From Rhynchopus sp. YZ270_cl-10 (Eukaryota > Euglenozoa > Diplonemea > Diplonemida > Diplonemidae): a stretch of DNA of 64,000 nucleotides. The notes below the pieces were generated by a model. It did no database searches and was not told where the DNA came from. It was given only the letters and a program-made list of their open reading frames with translations. This document shows, piece by piece, positions 19,454 to 30,740 of this stretch. The stretch's first letter is position 1. The number at the start of each line of letters is the position of its first letter. Position numbers and translations under genes: made by a program. The DNA lies in contig OZ037931.1 in assembly GCA_964035575.1 (NCBI GenBank), positions 629,567 through 693,566 of the forward strand, read 5' to 3'.

Positions 19454-20647
19454 GGGAGGGTCACTGTACTCGATAAATGCGATTTTTCCGATTTTGATCC
19501 TCAGAACCGCAGAAGTCCCCGAAAACTATACCAAACCACCTAGGGGACCCAAAAAACGCACCAGCGCCCCAGTTTTGACACAGAAACACTCAGATGATGC
19601 CTGAAATGCAATTTTTAAAAAATGCCTACAGAACTTGTACCTGCCCACCCCTGTAGATAGAGCAAATCACACATTCATCACGCCTCAGTGTGGGCCAGGG
19701 GCCAGAAAAGCCCCCAAAGCCACATATTTTCACCCCAGAACCTATCCCGAGGGGTACCCAGGCTGTTTCGGGGTGTTTAGAGGGACTTGGTGGAACTTAG
19801 AACCATGTTTCAAAAAGGGTACAAGTACTGTGCCAAGGGTTTTCCCACCCTAAGGTATCTGAAGCCGTCAAAAAGCGTGAAGTAGGCAATAAATCAAAAA
19901 ATACCCCCTGAGGTCAAAAAAAACCACACCATAGGCCCATTTGGACCCCAAAAATCGAATTCCGCCCGGTTTTGGGCACTTTTGACCACTTCTGAGCGAC
20001 TTTTTTGCGTTTTTTAAAAGTGACCACCAACTTGTACCTGCCCACCCCCCCCTGTAGATAGAGCAACTCACACATCCATCACGCCTCAGTGTGAGCCAGG
20101 GGCCAGAAAAGCCCCCAAAGCCACATATTTTCACCCCAGAACCTATCCCGAGGGGTACCCAGCCTGTTTCGGGGTGTTTAGAGGGACTTGGTGGAACTTA
20201 GAACCATGTTTCAAAAAGGGTACAAGTACTTGGTCCCTTGAGAGGGCAAACCCTTGGCACAGTACTTGTACCCTTTTTGAAACATGGTTCTAAGTTCCAC
20301 CAAGTCCCTCTAAACACCCCGAAACAGCCTGGGTACCCCTCGGGATAGGTTCTGGGGTGAAAATATGTGGCTTTGGGGGCTTTTCTGGCCCCTGGCACAC
20401 ACTGAGGCGTGATGGATGTGTGAGTTGCTCTATCTACAGGGGTGGGCAGGTACAAGTTCTGTAGGCACTCTTTTAAAATTGCATTTCAGGCATCATCTGA
20501 GTGTTTCTGTGTCAAAACTGGGGCGCTGGTGCGTTTTTTGGGTCCCCTAGGTGGTTTGGTATAGTTTTCGGGGACTTCTGCGGTTCTGAGGATCAAAATC
20601 GGAAAAATCGCATTTATCGAGAGATTTAACGTGCAGTGACCCTCCCC
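19454..20647. mobile_element. Second fold-back element
   Basis: The outer ends GGGAGGGTCACTG and CAGTGACCCTCCC are inverted, followed by a shared CGATAAATGCGATTTTTCCG motif. The left outer half and the right arm (about 20245-20647) are complementary. The segment 19630-19830 recurs directly at about 20030-20235 and again inverted at about 20250-20460, so the left arm contains an internal duplication. The left flank is CTAG; the right flank reads CTAC. Confidence 0.75.
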
Positions 20648-20668
20648 TACCCCCCCCCCCCCCCCTAG

Positions 20669-21790
20669 GGGACGTAATGGCTTAAGGAAGGGTGAAGCTT
20701 TTTGAATATTTTCACTTTTTTCCCGGAAAAAGTTAATAAATCTGCTAAAAACCGGCGGGGTACACCCTGGGATCTACGATCTAGGTCAGAGAACCCACTG
20801 AAACCACCAATGGACGACTTAGGGACAAAAACAATTTGGTTTTTTTTGAAAAAATGACTCCAAAACATGTAACAAAAATGTAACGGAAAAAGGCCGATTT
20901 AAGGCTTACTCTTGCATGGAACTTTAAAGTGACTTGGAGTCGTCTAAGGTGTCGAAAACACACCCAAATCGATTTTTTTGGGGTTTGTATGGGTATTTCT
21001 ATGTGATTTTGGGGAAAATTTCGTCGAAAATGGGTTTATTTTTGTGGCAAAAGGCCGTGAAGGCCCCATTTTTGCCCAATTTTACCGTATTTTTTGAGTT
21101 TTTTTTCAAAAAAAAATCCAATTTAAAGTTGTAAGTACATGTCTGTGGCCTCCAAGGACCCCCGCATGTCATCCTGCCACTTCATGGGGGGTGTAACCCA
21201 CCATGTTTGGGGGAAAGTACGTCGAGGGATGCGCCCCAAAATCCACTCTTGCATCGCGTAACGGTTGCGTAACGGTTGCAAAACGCACCTTTCCCTCAAA
21301 TACCCCGCATGTGTTGCATGACCACCCAAAGTGCTGTAGCGTCATCTAAAGTGTCCAAAACACACCCAAAATGATTTTTCTGGGGTTATCAGGGTGTTTA
21401 TCTGTGTTTTTGGGGCTTTATCAGTCGAAAATATGACATTTTTTTGGGTTTTTTTGGGCTCCGAGGCCCTATTTTAGCCCGATTTTGCTGCGTTTTTTGC
21501 GTATTTTTTCATATTTTTTTTCAAGTTAAAGTTGTAAGTACACGTCGTTGGCCTCCAAGGACCCCCACATGTCATCCTGCCACCTCCTGGGGGGTGTAAC
21601 CCACCATGTTTGGGGGAAAGTACGTTAAGGGATGCACCCCAAACCCCAATGCAAGAGTGGGGACGCTTGGACACTTTCGGACGCTTACCAAACCTGCGTC
21701 CCCACTCTTGCATTGGGGTTTGGGGTTTTTCAACCATTTTCCCCTTAAAAATCCCTTTGTTTTCCCCCCTTTCTTTTTTGCTGGCGATAC
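20669..21790. repeat. Partial CTAG-adjacent repeat with ~395-bp direct repeats
   Basis: It begins right after CTAG (20665-20668) with GGGACGTAATGGCTTAAGG, but I find no matching inverted end. Two imperfect direct units of about 395 bp start near 20938 and 21329; both include GTTGTAAGTACA and GGCCTCCAAGGACCCCC. A hairpin of about 25-bp arms (CCCCAATGCAAGAGTGGGGA and its complement, 21650-21722) closes the region. It is probably a truncated mobile element. Confidence 0.5.
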
Positions 21791-21834
21791 CGTTATTCGG
21801 TGGCTGATACAGGGTGGCTTTTTTTTATGAAGTG

Positions 21835-21921
21835 ATCTCTGGGGGTTCGATAACCCCGCAGAGAACCAGTGTCTGCGTCGATGAAGTGATGGCGTTTGCA
21901 CTTTTCAACTTCTCTTTTTTC
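21835..21921 (+). repeat. S1 structured repeat with compensatory stem changes
   Basis: The hairpin TCTCTG-GGGGTT-CGAT-AACCCC-G-CAGAGA replaces the ACTCCG/CGGAGT outer stem of the type copy. Two base pairs differ and both stay paired (A-T to T-A, C-G to T-A). It continues CAGTGTCTGCGTC...GGCGTTTGCACTTTTCAACT and a T-run. It lies just upstream of copy 2, so a counterpart may lie just left of the window. Confidence 0.7.
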
Positions 21922-22489
21922 TTTGTATTTTGAACGAAATAACATTGTTCCTTCTTCGTGGATGTTCTTGCTTGGTTCTGATGTCATGAACTTTGTTTGG
22001 CTCGTATTTCTTTTATTTGGCGGGTCAAGACATCACCGAGAATGGGGAAAGAAAAACAAAACAAAACGAACGCAAAATTGAAAAGAAAAAAAAAAAACAA
22101 GAAATATAAGAAAACGATAGTGCATACTGTCTGGATGGCGGTTGCACTAAAAACAGATTCATCAATAGAGCAAAAAAGAAAGCCGTGTTTTGAAATAATT
22201 TTTAACAAAGGGGGGTATGTAACTTTGTGTATTAGTGTGTAAAATTTGACCGGCCCTTTGGGTGAAAAAAAAAGAGTGAGGGGAGTTGGGTCCAGTCATA
22301 GGGGGTATAGCATATTTTTTGGAAAATTCTTCAAAAAAACAAGAATTTTTGCTGGGCACAATGAAATTTTCAGAAAAATCCCAATTTTCGGCCAAATTTG
22401 GAGCAAATTATGGCCCACCCACCCCGATTTTGGGTCAAAAACCGACTTCATTTTTGCACAGGAGTGCCTACGATTTCGTAAACCAGGGG

Positions 22490-22842
22490 TCGAAATTTTC
22501 CCGAAAAAAAAAATTTTTTTTTTGAGATTTTTCGATTTTTTGACAAGTCGCTGGCCCATACAAAATGCACTGGTGGTACAGAAAAATGGCCGGGGAATAA
22601 ACTCTAGATGCTCAAAACAGCTCAATTCTTGCTTTTTTTGACTTTTTGGTCCCAGAAGGGTACATAGGGTGTAGTGAGCAGGCCTCAAAAACACTTGTGA
22701 AAAAAATTTGGGATTTTTTTTTTTTTGAGATTTTTCGATTTTTCGACAAGGCGCTGGCCGTACAAAATGCACTGGTGGTACAGAAAATGGCTGGGGAATA
22801 AACTCTAGATGCTCAAAACAGCCCAATTCTTGCTTTTTTTGA
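22490..22842. repeat. ~210-bp tandem units in the LINE host element
   Basis: The units share GACTTTTTGGTCCCAGAAGG, GGCCTCAAAAACACTTGTGA, ACAAAATGCACTGGTGGTAC and AATAAACTCTAGATGCTCAA. Two partial to full units lie here and the interrupted continuation lies at 28304-28420, to the right of the LINE. Confidence 0.75.
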
Positions 22843-25800
22843 GGTAGCATCCCCAAGTTTTTTGTTTGTATGTGTGTGGGTGTGTTGTTTTTTTTTCGTG
22901 GTATCTCTTATGTATTCTGTAACCTCTCTCTATTTTACGGCAGGTGTGACCGGTTGAGGTGATACTTCCGGACTGAGGAAGGGCATTCTTTTACTTTTTT
23001 ATTTTGCCTGGACGGGGATGGGGGCGGCTTTGTCTAGATTGTTTTATTTTGTAGTCTTTTGTTGGGTTAAGGGGATTGGCAGACAACACTGGGGACCTCC
23101 TTGGACCACAGCTGTTGGCGTTGTCAAGCTCTACCCGGCTGTACACGGTCGGCCTGAAAACAGGTCCGAATCTAGGCTATGTGAACGAAATAAAAATAGC
23201 CAAAAAAGAAGAAGAAAGGGGAGAAGGGGGGGGGGGGGGGGGGGAGAGGGGAGAAAAAGTAAAAAGAAGTCTCTAAAGTCTATGCGGCGGAACGAAGGCG
23301 CGTCTGCACAAGACTCCTCAAGCGATTGCACAGCGCCGACGCCTTCCTCAGCTCCTCCGGACTCAACATCGGCCTCACTGCAGTCCTCCACCGCCCACAG
23401 TACTCGAAAGCCTCCGCCGCCGTCATAGAGTCCCCGCCTTGGGAGCTGAAATGAGTGGTAGTGGGATAGAACAACCCCTCCCACTCATCCGCGGTCTCTG
23501 GAATAGGCAAGTCAAACCCGGGGCAGGGCGCTATGTCATTCCATACCGGCACAGGGTTCGGGAGGGCTGGTGGTGCGGATTGGTAGCCACTCTCCGATGG
23601 TGTGTCTGTGCTGGGGACCGAGGTTGCGCCAGGCAAGGGAACTGCGTGCTGGGACCCGCCAAGGAGGTCCGCGGAGTACGCACTGTCTTGCGAGGCGACG
23701 TGTGGCTGCTCACTCGTGTCAGCGTGAGAGTGAGCTGCCTCAGAGGACGTGTATACGGGGAGGGCTGGGGTGGTGTTTGAATAGCCACTCTCCGTATGGG
23801 TCCTTGATGGCTGCGCCTGCGACGTAGCGACCTGCGGAACAGCGTGAGGCTGCTCTCTCGTGCTGGTGGATGAGGGAACAGCCACATCAGGCGCGGGTAC
23901 GGGGAGGGCTGCGTGGGTGTTGTAATAGCCACTCTCCGTATTTGTCTGATGCTGCTGAGACTCGTCCGATGCAGAGTGCGCCTGCGACGAAGTGCCAGGT
24001 TGGACAGGGGTCTGCACGACCTGGGGCGCGGAGGAGGTAGAGAGGGCTGGGGTGGTGTTTGAATAGCCACTCTCTACATCCATGGCATCCGTCGGAGCCT
24101 TACGCAACCGGGCACGAAGCTGGTCCCTGTTCTTCTTGATAGTAGCCCCACTCGTGGCCACGCGTTTATCCCGCTGCTCCTGCAACAAGTCATTACTCTT
24201 GGGGTCCGCTGCTGGATGTGTGCGCGCAGTGACACCTGAGGAACTCGGTAAGCTGACAACCGCTGGAGCCCGTGGGCAGGAAGAGCAGCTGAGGGGACGA
24301 CACTGCCGGCACGCCCAAGCCACGCACTCCCCGCACTGCCAGTGCTGCTCACTGCCGAGGACAGCAGACCCGCACACCTCACATTTCCCGAAATCCTCTC
24401 TCGTTCCGTCCTGAGGGTAGTCCAGCATTGCCACGCGGGACACACAAGTGAGCGACGGCAGGCGCGGCGTCGGAGGCTGCATCAGGAAGTACTGCCTCAG
24501 TTTCTCCGGAATGGTGACCGGCGTGAAGTGGCCCACCGTGCGGCCGTCGTGAGCCAGCGCAAACACATTCTGGTAATTCGTCGCACTCGAGGGGGTGAAG
24601 AGCGAAGGCTTATGACCACCCACAAACACCACCACCAGCGAGTTCAGAGCGCGTGCAAGGCCGGCAACGGTCACAGTGTCAGCCCAGGTATCCGATCGAT
24701 CACACCCAGCGATGAGCATCCGCCGCGACCACACGGCGACATTCGGTTCCGCCCGTGCCGCCAGGTCCGCGTCTTGGACTACCTGTGCAACCGCAACCTG
24801 CCTCAGGGACCCCGCGTTTTTCCCGCTCAAGTGTGCCATAGCGTCGAAACAGCAGTCACCCACGGTGTAGCGGAAGTTCGCGGGAGTGGAGCATCCGACA
24901 GCGGACAGCTGCACCGCTAGGGCAGGAGGGGAGTCACCCTCATGCAGCTTCTCATAGGCCGCAGCTGGGTCCTCGCAGGGAGCTACTTCCACGACGACGG
25001 AAGACTGATGAACAGGGTTCTTGCGCGCCTGCCGCTGTAACCACCTCTCCATCGCCGCAGTAGCCTCATCAACATCAGCCGCACTTCGTGGATCAGGGGT
25101 TGGTTCCTCAACAATCTCACAGTCTTGCTCAGCGAGCCGGTACAGGTGGTCGTCCACGTATGTAGGGAAGCGATCGTCTGGGGCGTCGTCAGGTGTGACG
25201 TAGTAGTCTGGGGTACGTTCGACAGTATCAGCCGGCACTGCATCACGATCACCCCCAAGGCCGAAACACAAGGCCCCCCGCTTCAACAGCGTGGCACCCA
25301 CCTCCCGCTGTACACACACGGCCAGACGCTCATTCCATTTGGCCGAGGCCAAGACCTTATCCCCGTCCGCACGCTCCGCGGCAATCTTGTTCAGGTGCCG
25401 CCACAGCGTGGCTGCTTCCGGCCCCAGCCCCCCAAAGACCTCGGCCGCAAAAGCGGAGAAGGAAATGTGAGCTGTCCTGCAAGCTTTGCCATGCTTTTCG
25501 CGCTTCCAGGACTGATGCTTGACCGCTGCGTGCCCCACCGCTCGCGCCGCCCCCTGTACATGCGAAGAGGCCAGGGGGTTCGCAACCACACAGTCTACCG
25601 CCCTGGCTCTACCGTCCCCTATGCCGATGGGGAAGAAGATGTCTGCTGGCTTGGTACCCCCGAGGACGATGTGCTTGGGTTCCAAGGCCGGAGCGAGACC
25701 TGCCTTCGAACCTAGCGTGCCCACCAGATCCCGGAGCCGGTCGTGCCTGCGAATCGTGCAACCCCCATGCTTGCAGTTGAGGGCATGAATCCCATACTGG

Positions 25801-28303
25801 TCCATGCTCACTGCGCATTGTCCGCAGCGGACATCGTCTCTGTACATCACCAGACCCAGCCGGAGACGGACCACAGCGCGAAACGCCTCCGGATCGATGA
25901 CATTCTCCGGGAGGGGCAGAGCCGTTACCCACGCCCCAGCCATGGGCAGCTGGAGCGAGTTCAGCCGAGCAAGGTCCTGCACATCGCCTGCCTCACGCAC
26001 CGCAGCCGCTTGTCGGAGGATGATCGACAACGAGAGATCACGCTGCCTAAGGGTCTGTTGGGGCTGCTCACCCGGGTCCACACGTGCGTCATCGTCCACC
26101 AACTCGTTGAACCTGGTGGCCGAGTGATCCCACCCTGCCGCGTCCCAGCGGTAGTCCTTGTCCAGGTGTTTGCACAAATCGTAGGTACCGCTAGCAGCAC
26201 CCATAGCGGCGGCAGTCCAGTGGTCATATGCACGACGTATCCCCAGTCCACCCATGCGTACGGGGAGGGCAGCCTGCGTTCGAGCGGCTTCTGGCAATAG
26301 AACGTCCGGGTCCGAACCAGGAGAAACCAAGATCTGCGCAAGTACTCTGTCTACCTCCTTGTCGTACTTGTCCAGCCAGAGATGGTCACCCTGATGACGG
26401 ATAGCACGCATGTAAAACACGGTTTTGCAAAAGCCTTCACAATGTCGCAAGAGAGACAGAGCCACCTGAGCGTCACCCAGCTTGCCCAGCAGGCGGAGGT
26501 TCGTCGCGAAAGTCTTCATCTGGTCTTCCATGAACCTGTCGCAAAACTCACTGTCGCCAATGGGGGCTCCGAGAAAACTGAACCCCGATCGGATCACCGT
26601 CAGGTCCGCCACAGGGAATCCCGCCGCCCCGAGAACTTCGTCAGATTGACCTCCAATGGGGATGAGCTCACATTTGGCCTTGTTCACCTTGAGGCCTAGC
26701 TTCAGGCCCTCCTCCTGCACTACCTGAAAGGCCGACGCGATCGCCGCAGGAGACCCCATCAGCGTCCCGTCATCCAGGAACCACACCGACAGATCCACTC
26801 CAGGCAAGTCACGCACCCTCTCTGCCAAATCCTTCAAGACCAACGAGAAGAGAAGAGGGCCAAGCGGGTCACCCTGCTGCGCACCAGACTGCGATTGCAC
26901 CACCTCCTCACCGAACACCAGAGACGACGGACGCAAGTAACACCATTCCACAAAGCGAGACATCTGCGGGAGGAGGGTACGGGTCTTGTACAGCATGGCC
27001 CTTCGATCGACTGTGTTGAACGCGTTAGCGAAGTCAATCTTAAGCACCACTTTGTCCTGCCCCCTGTGTCGACTCGCGTAGTCCCAGACTGTCGCGGTCG
27101 CTGCCTCGATGCCCCCTTCTACACCCACACCCACCTGTTTCCCGGGGAGCAGGATGCTCTTCGCCTGCGCCTTCACCTCTGCTGCATACGACTTCGCAGC
27201 CACCCTCCGGAGCGTTTCACCAACAGCAACTGGCCGGACGTCATTGACCCCTTTTGGAAGCGCGATCAACCTGGCCCCAGACAGGAAAGGAGTGACTCCT
27301 TCGGGAACGTTGCCTGCCCGGATCGCGTTGACCACATGTGTCAGGGCCGGCAGGATGTTCAAGTCGCTCTCGTTCAACATCTGCTTCAGGTGGTCCGCTC
27401 GAAGGCCGGAAGGGCCTGCCGCAGTGCCCCGCGGCATGCTCTTCACCAGAGACAGCACTTGTGCAGGGGTCAGGTCTTCAGGGTAGCCTGGCTGCACCAC
27501 ATTGTCGCTGGCATCAGGAGGGTTAAGGCAGGCAGGGTGCTTGTTCTTCAAAGCCTGCAACGTGGCCGCTGAGTCCGGCGCGAGTCCTTCCGAGGAAAGG
27601 CGGGAGAAGGCGGCGGCGGGGCGACCCTTCCGAGCCTCAGCGACACATGCACGCTCCCGATCCTCGAAGGAGGGGACCTCCTGCTCCACCTTCCTCCCAG
27701 GCACCTGGGCCTGCGCATCACGCCAGAGTGCTGACAACTCGCCCTTCTCCCACCGCTGCACGTCTGCGATACGCGACGCCTTCATACGCTTTTTCCTGTT
27801 TCCATTCCCCCCACTGCGTCGCGAGCGGAGAAGTGTTTTGGGCAACATCCCGAACCGGTTCCAGGCGGCGAGGTCAAGCTTGTCGGCCGCGATATCGAGT
27901 AGGGCGGTGTTGGTCGCCACGGCCACAGATCGAAGCATGTAGTCCGGGATGAACTCCATGACGCGGCTGCGACTCAACGCAATGTCCTGTGCAGATGGAA
28001 GCCGGCTATCGTCCCCCACTTCCTCCGCTGACCTGGCTCGGACTTCTGGAACCTTTGATGGGGCAGTCGCCTCCCGGCACGAGAAGCATGTCCCTCCTTT
28101 GGCATTCTTAGCGACGATGGTACCGCACCGCACACACTTCCGGAGATTGAGGCGGCGGAGGCTAGCGTCGGGGAAGATGTCGCCGTTCAGGGCATGTGCC
28201 TGCATGTGGTTCCGTATGCCGGAGCGAGACATCTCAACACTCCGATGTCCCTTGGAGCCGGAACAGTGAGGCAGTGGGCAGTAGAGCCCCGGCGCAGGAG
28301 CCT
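22843..28303 (-). mobile_element. Non-LTR retrotransposon (LINE) with REL endonuclease and OTU domains
   Basis: A 5.46-kb insertion splits the ~210-bp repeat of its host element and is flanked by a 10-bp target duplication CTTTTTTTGA (22833-22842, 28304-28313). Transcription is right to left. The 3' end (minus strand ...GGGGATGCTACC) has no poly(A), as in several endonuclease-specific LINE clades. The reading frame is already open at the extreme 5' end and the first finger's cysteines precede the first ATG, so a slight 5' truncation is possible. Otherwise the frame is uninterrupted. Confidence 0.85.
23280..28232 (-). CDS. LINE polyprotein: zinc fingers, RT, REL endonuclease, OTU, 1650 aa from first ATG
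   Basis: Upstream of the first ATG (28232) the frame already encodes CPLPHC, which with RNHMQAH after the ATG makes a C2H2-like finger. CVRCG...CFSC follows. The reverse transcriptase spans about residues 260-640: PRGTAAGPSGLRADHL, KIDFANAFNTVDR, QQGDPLGPLLFSL and the catalytic FLDDG near residue 482. A C-x2-C...H-x4-C knuckle (RCGQCAVSMDQYGIHALNC, near 800) precedes a restriction-like endonuclease (KPADIFFP, AVDCVVANPL). An OTU-type cysteine protease follows (VGDCCFDAMAHL near 1117, VGHFTPV near 1232). Then come a Cys-rich RING-like cluster (CEVCG...CGECVAWACRQC) and four ESGYxNTxPALP-type repeats. OTU domains are known in only some LINE groups. Confidence 0.85.
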   Translation of the reverse strand: MSRSGIRNHMQAHALNGDIFPDASLRRLNLRKCVRCGTIVAKNAKGGTCFSCREATAPSKVPEVRARSAEEVGDDSRLPSAQDIALSRSRVMEFIPDYMLRSVAVATNTALLDIAADKLDLAAWNRFGMLPKTLLRSRRSGGNGNRKKRMKASRIADVQRWEKGELSALWRDAQAQVPGRKVEQEVPSFEDRERACVAEARKGRPAAAFSRLSSEGLAPDSAATLQALKNKHPACLNPPDASDNVVQPGYPEDLTPAQVLSLVKSMPRGTAAGPSGLRADHLKQMLNESDLNILPALTHVVNAIRAGNVPEGVTPFLSGARLIALPKGVNDVRPVAVGETLRRVAAKSYAAEVKAQAKSILLPGKQVGVGVEGGIEAATATVWDYASRHRGQDKVVLKIDFANAFNTVDRRAMLYKTRTLLPQMSRFVEWCYLRPSSLVFGEEVVQSQSGAQQGDPLGPLLFSLVLKDLAERVRDLPGVDLSVWFLDDGTLMGSPAAIASAFQVVQEEGLKLGLKVNKAKCELIPIGGQSDEVLGAAGFPVADLTVIRSGFSFLGAPIGDSEFCDRFMEDQMKTFATNLRLLGKLGDAQVALSLLRHCEGFCKTVFYMRAIRHQGDHLWLDKYDKEVDRVLAQILVSPGSDPDVLLPEAARTQAALPVRMGGLGIRRAYDHWTAAAMGAASGTYDLCKHLDKDYRWDAAGWDHSATRFNELVDDDARVDPGEQPQQTLRQRDLSLSIILRQAAAVREAGDVQDLARLNSLQLPMAGAWVTALPLPENVIDPEAFRAVVRLRLGLVMYRDDVRCGQCAVSMDQYGIHALNCKHGGCTIRRHDRLRDLVGTLGSKAGLAPALEPKHIVLGGTKPADIFFPIGIGDGRARAVDCVVANPLASSHVQGAARAVGHAAVKHQSWKREKHGKACRTAHISFSAFAAEVFGGLGPEAATLWRHLNKIAAERADGDKVLASAKWNERLAVCVQREVGATLLKRGALCFGLGGDRDAVPADTVERTPDYYVTPDDAPDDRFPTYVDDHLYRLAEQDCEIVEEPTPDPRSAADVDEATAAMERWLQRQARKNPVHQSSVVVEVAPCEDPAAAYEKLHEGDSPPALAVQLSAVGCSTPANFRYTVGDCCFDAMAHLSGKNAGSLRQVAVAQVVQDADLAARAEPNVAVWSRRMLIAGCDRSDTWADTVTVAGLARALNSLVVVFVGGHKPSLFTPSSATNYQNVFALAHDGRTVGHFTPVTIPEKLRQYFLMQPPTPRLPSLTCVSRVAMLDYPQDGTREDFGKCEVCGSAVLGSEQHWQCGECVAWACRQCRPLSCSSCPRAPAVVSLPSSSGVTARTHPAADPKSNDLLQEQRDKRVATSGATIKKNRDQLRARLRKAPTDAMDVESGYSNTTPALSTSSAPQVVQTPVQPGTSSQAHSASDESQQHQTNTESGYYNTHAALPVPAPDVAVPSSTSTREQPHAVPQVATSQAQPSRTHTESGYSNTTPALPVYTSSEAAHSHADTSEQPHVASQDSAYSADLLGGSQHAVPLPGATSVPSTDTPSESGYQSAPPALPNPVPVWNDIAPCPGFDLPIPETADEWEGLFYPTTTHFSSQGGDSMTAAEAFEYCGRWRTAVRPMLSPEELRKASALCNRLRSLVQTRLRSAA

Positions 28304-30740
28304 CTTTTTTTGACTTTTTGGTCCCAGAAGGGTACCTAGGGTGTAGTGAGCAGGCCTCAAAAACACTTGTGAAAAAAAAATTTTGGGATTTTTTTTTTTG
28401 AGATTTTTGAAAAATCGGCCGATTTTGCGACCAATTTTGGCTGGGAAATTTCGACGACCAAAGGGTCCCCCCTGTGGTTTTTTTCAAAAAATCGGGTTTT
28501 TTTGTGTATAAATAGTACCCGGTCAAAATGCCGGTCAAAATGGGGTGCCGGTCAAATTACATACCCTATTTTGACCGGGTACTATTTGTACACAAAAATA
28601 CCCGATTTTTTCGGGAATTTTTGACAACACACTGGTTAAGTGACCGGTCAGAACCGGTCAAATTACATGCCCCCCAAAAAAAAAGAAGGGGATCCTTCCC
28701 TTTCTTGATATTTCGGAAATAAAAAATAAACCAAAAAAAAATTTAAAAATAAACACACACAATTTGGATTTAGGGGGAAAAATGAGGGGAAAATGTGATG
28801 TATCGGTTTTTGTTTTTGTGTGTAGGCTCTGGGTAGACCCTACCCTCTGTATCAATTTGTAGGTGCGTGCTACAAAAAGAAACACAATCAAAGAGCGAAT
28901 AAAAAACACCCACTTTTTCCCTTTTTTCTTCCTTCTTCTTCTTAATTCAACGTTGTTTTTAAATACACAAAAAAAAGAAATTTTTTTAAAAAAAGGTGTC
29001 GCGGGGTTCACTCACCATGACAGAACCCCCCTCTTTCGTTTCGGCCCTTGGCGGCTCTTTCGTTTCGGCCCGTTTCGACCCTTGGTCATGCTGCAAAAGT
29101 AAACAACAACAAAACAAAAAAGAACAAAATAAAGTAGCAAAAACAAAACAAAACAAAACTAACTTTCAAACCCCCTCTTTCGTTTCGGTACTACCACATT
29201 TCTTTTGATGTGCACTGTATTTATATTACTATTTATCACAGTCACAGCGAAGAGCAAAGGTGGGCATGAGGGGTCAGGTGGGTAGGTGGTTACTTTGTCA
29301 AAAAAAAATGTCATTTTTTTTTCTCCAAGGTACACTGTCACGAGCGGGGCTTTGTATTTTCAATTTTTTTTGCTTCCTTTTTTTGTTGTCCTGGTACGGG
29401 GTCGTCTCGCTAACCTTTTTCCTTTTTTTTTTCACTTTTTTTTTAAAAACCCTGGCCAAAAGGTTTATGTTCAGAACCTATTTTTCTTTTGATTATTGGT
29501 GTTTATGTGATGTGAGAAAAGATTTAGCAATTCAGCGCAAAAACAGACCTATTGAGTTTGACTCTAGTCTGACTTTTGTGCACTGACATGAAAGGTGTAG
29601 TTATAGGTGGGACGCAACATGAAATACCACTGTGGTGGTTAACTATTATCATAACCACAACAAACACAAAAAAAAAAAAAAAAAAAGCAAGGGTACTTCT
29701 TTAGCACCCTCTGTACCTTCTTTTCATGAGAAAAAGAATGTATATGAAACAACTATTATACTTTTCTCTTTTTTTGAATAATGCGCGTGCACGTGAGACA
29801 CCTGCATCTTACGAGTTTTTCTTCTTCCATTTTTCTTTTTTTTCCCTCCCGAGGGAGTCCACAATCTCTAAGAGGCGTTGTTGTCAAACTTCACTTTTTT
29901 ATATACTTATGAGTTGGTTAACCCCCCCCTTTTTTCCGGTTGTTTTCAGCCTACCTTCTTCCCCTTTTCCCCCCCGCCAGATGTTCAGAGACAACAACAT
30001 TTCCCAGACAACCCTTTTATTCCCGTGCATGTATTCTTTGAATTTCATTTTTTTTTTTTGAAATGTGTGGCGCACGAGAAGCACATTTACTTCAAGTTTT
30101 TGTTTCCGAACAATAACGAAGGTGGTATAGGATGAGAGCAACATTCATCTTACAAAAAGGTTTTATTTTCTTTGAATGCAAAGTGATCTCCCCTTCCGGG
30201 GGATTGTTTTTACATGTGGGCTGTGAGTGTTATTTTTTAAATGTGGACATTTGTCAAAATATGGAATTTACTTTCAAAAAGATCGCAAATTTTATTCCCC
30301 CCAGAATTGACATCTCGTGTAGCATGTTTTACTGTCTCATTGTAAGGCAAGCAAGCAATGCGACCAGCGTTCCAAAATACAAACAAAAAAAAAAAAAAAA
30401 ACAGTGATGTACTGTTATTGCGCTTCCCTCCTTCCCCCGTTTCCTCCCTTTTTTTATATCTTTCAAAAAAAAGTTTTCTTTAGTTTTCCCCCCTCCTCAA
30501 AATGATAAATACCACTTACCGTGACCGTAACAATAGTGGAAAGTAAGTAATGTGGACCGTAAAAAAGAGACATTGAACAGTGGAGATTGCACCTACACTA
30601 CTCCAACAATTTATCAAAAAAATGTGGAACATTTTTCAGTTTTGGGGCGTGTAACATTATTACGGTCTACTATTGTAACAGTTTCGGTATTTGTCAGCGC
30701 CTAGCAGAGACAGGATGGTCTGTCTTCTTTGAAAGATATA

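Larger units (their letters stand above)
22210..28675. mobile_element. Palindrome-rich TIR element hosting a LINE
   Basis: This DNA is absent from copy 1, where TTTTTAACAAAAAAAGAAGG is continuous. The ends are GGGGGGTATGTAACTT and AATTACATGCCCCCC (inverted, with two mismatches). The right side also holds a strong palindrome (about 28480-28625) built on GGTCAAATTACATACCC and ACCCGGTCAAAAT, which repeats the end motif. Without the LINE (22843-28303) the host element is about 1.0 kb. It has no recognisable protein. Confidence 0.75.
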
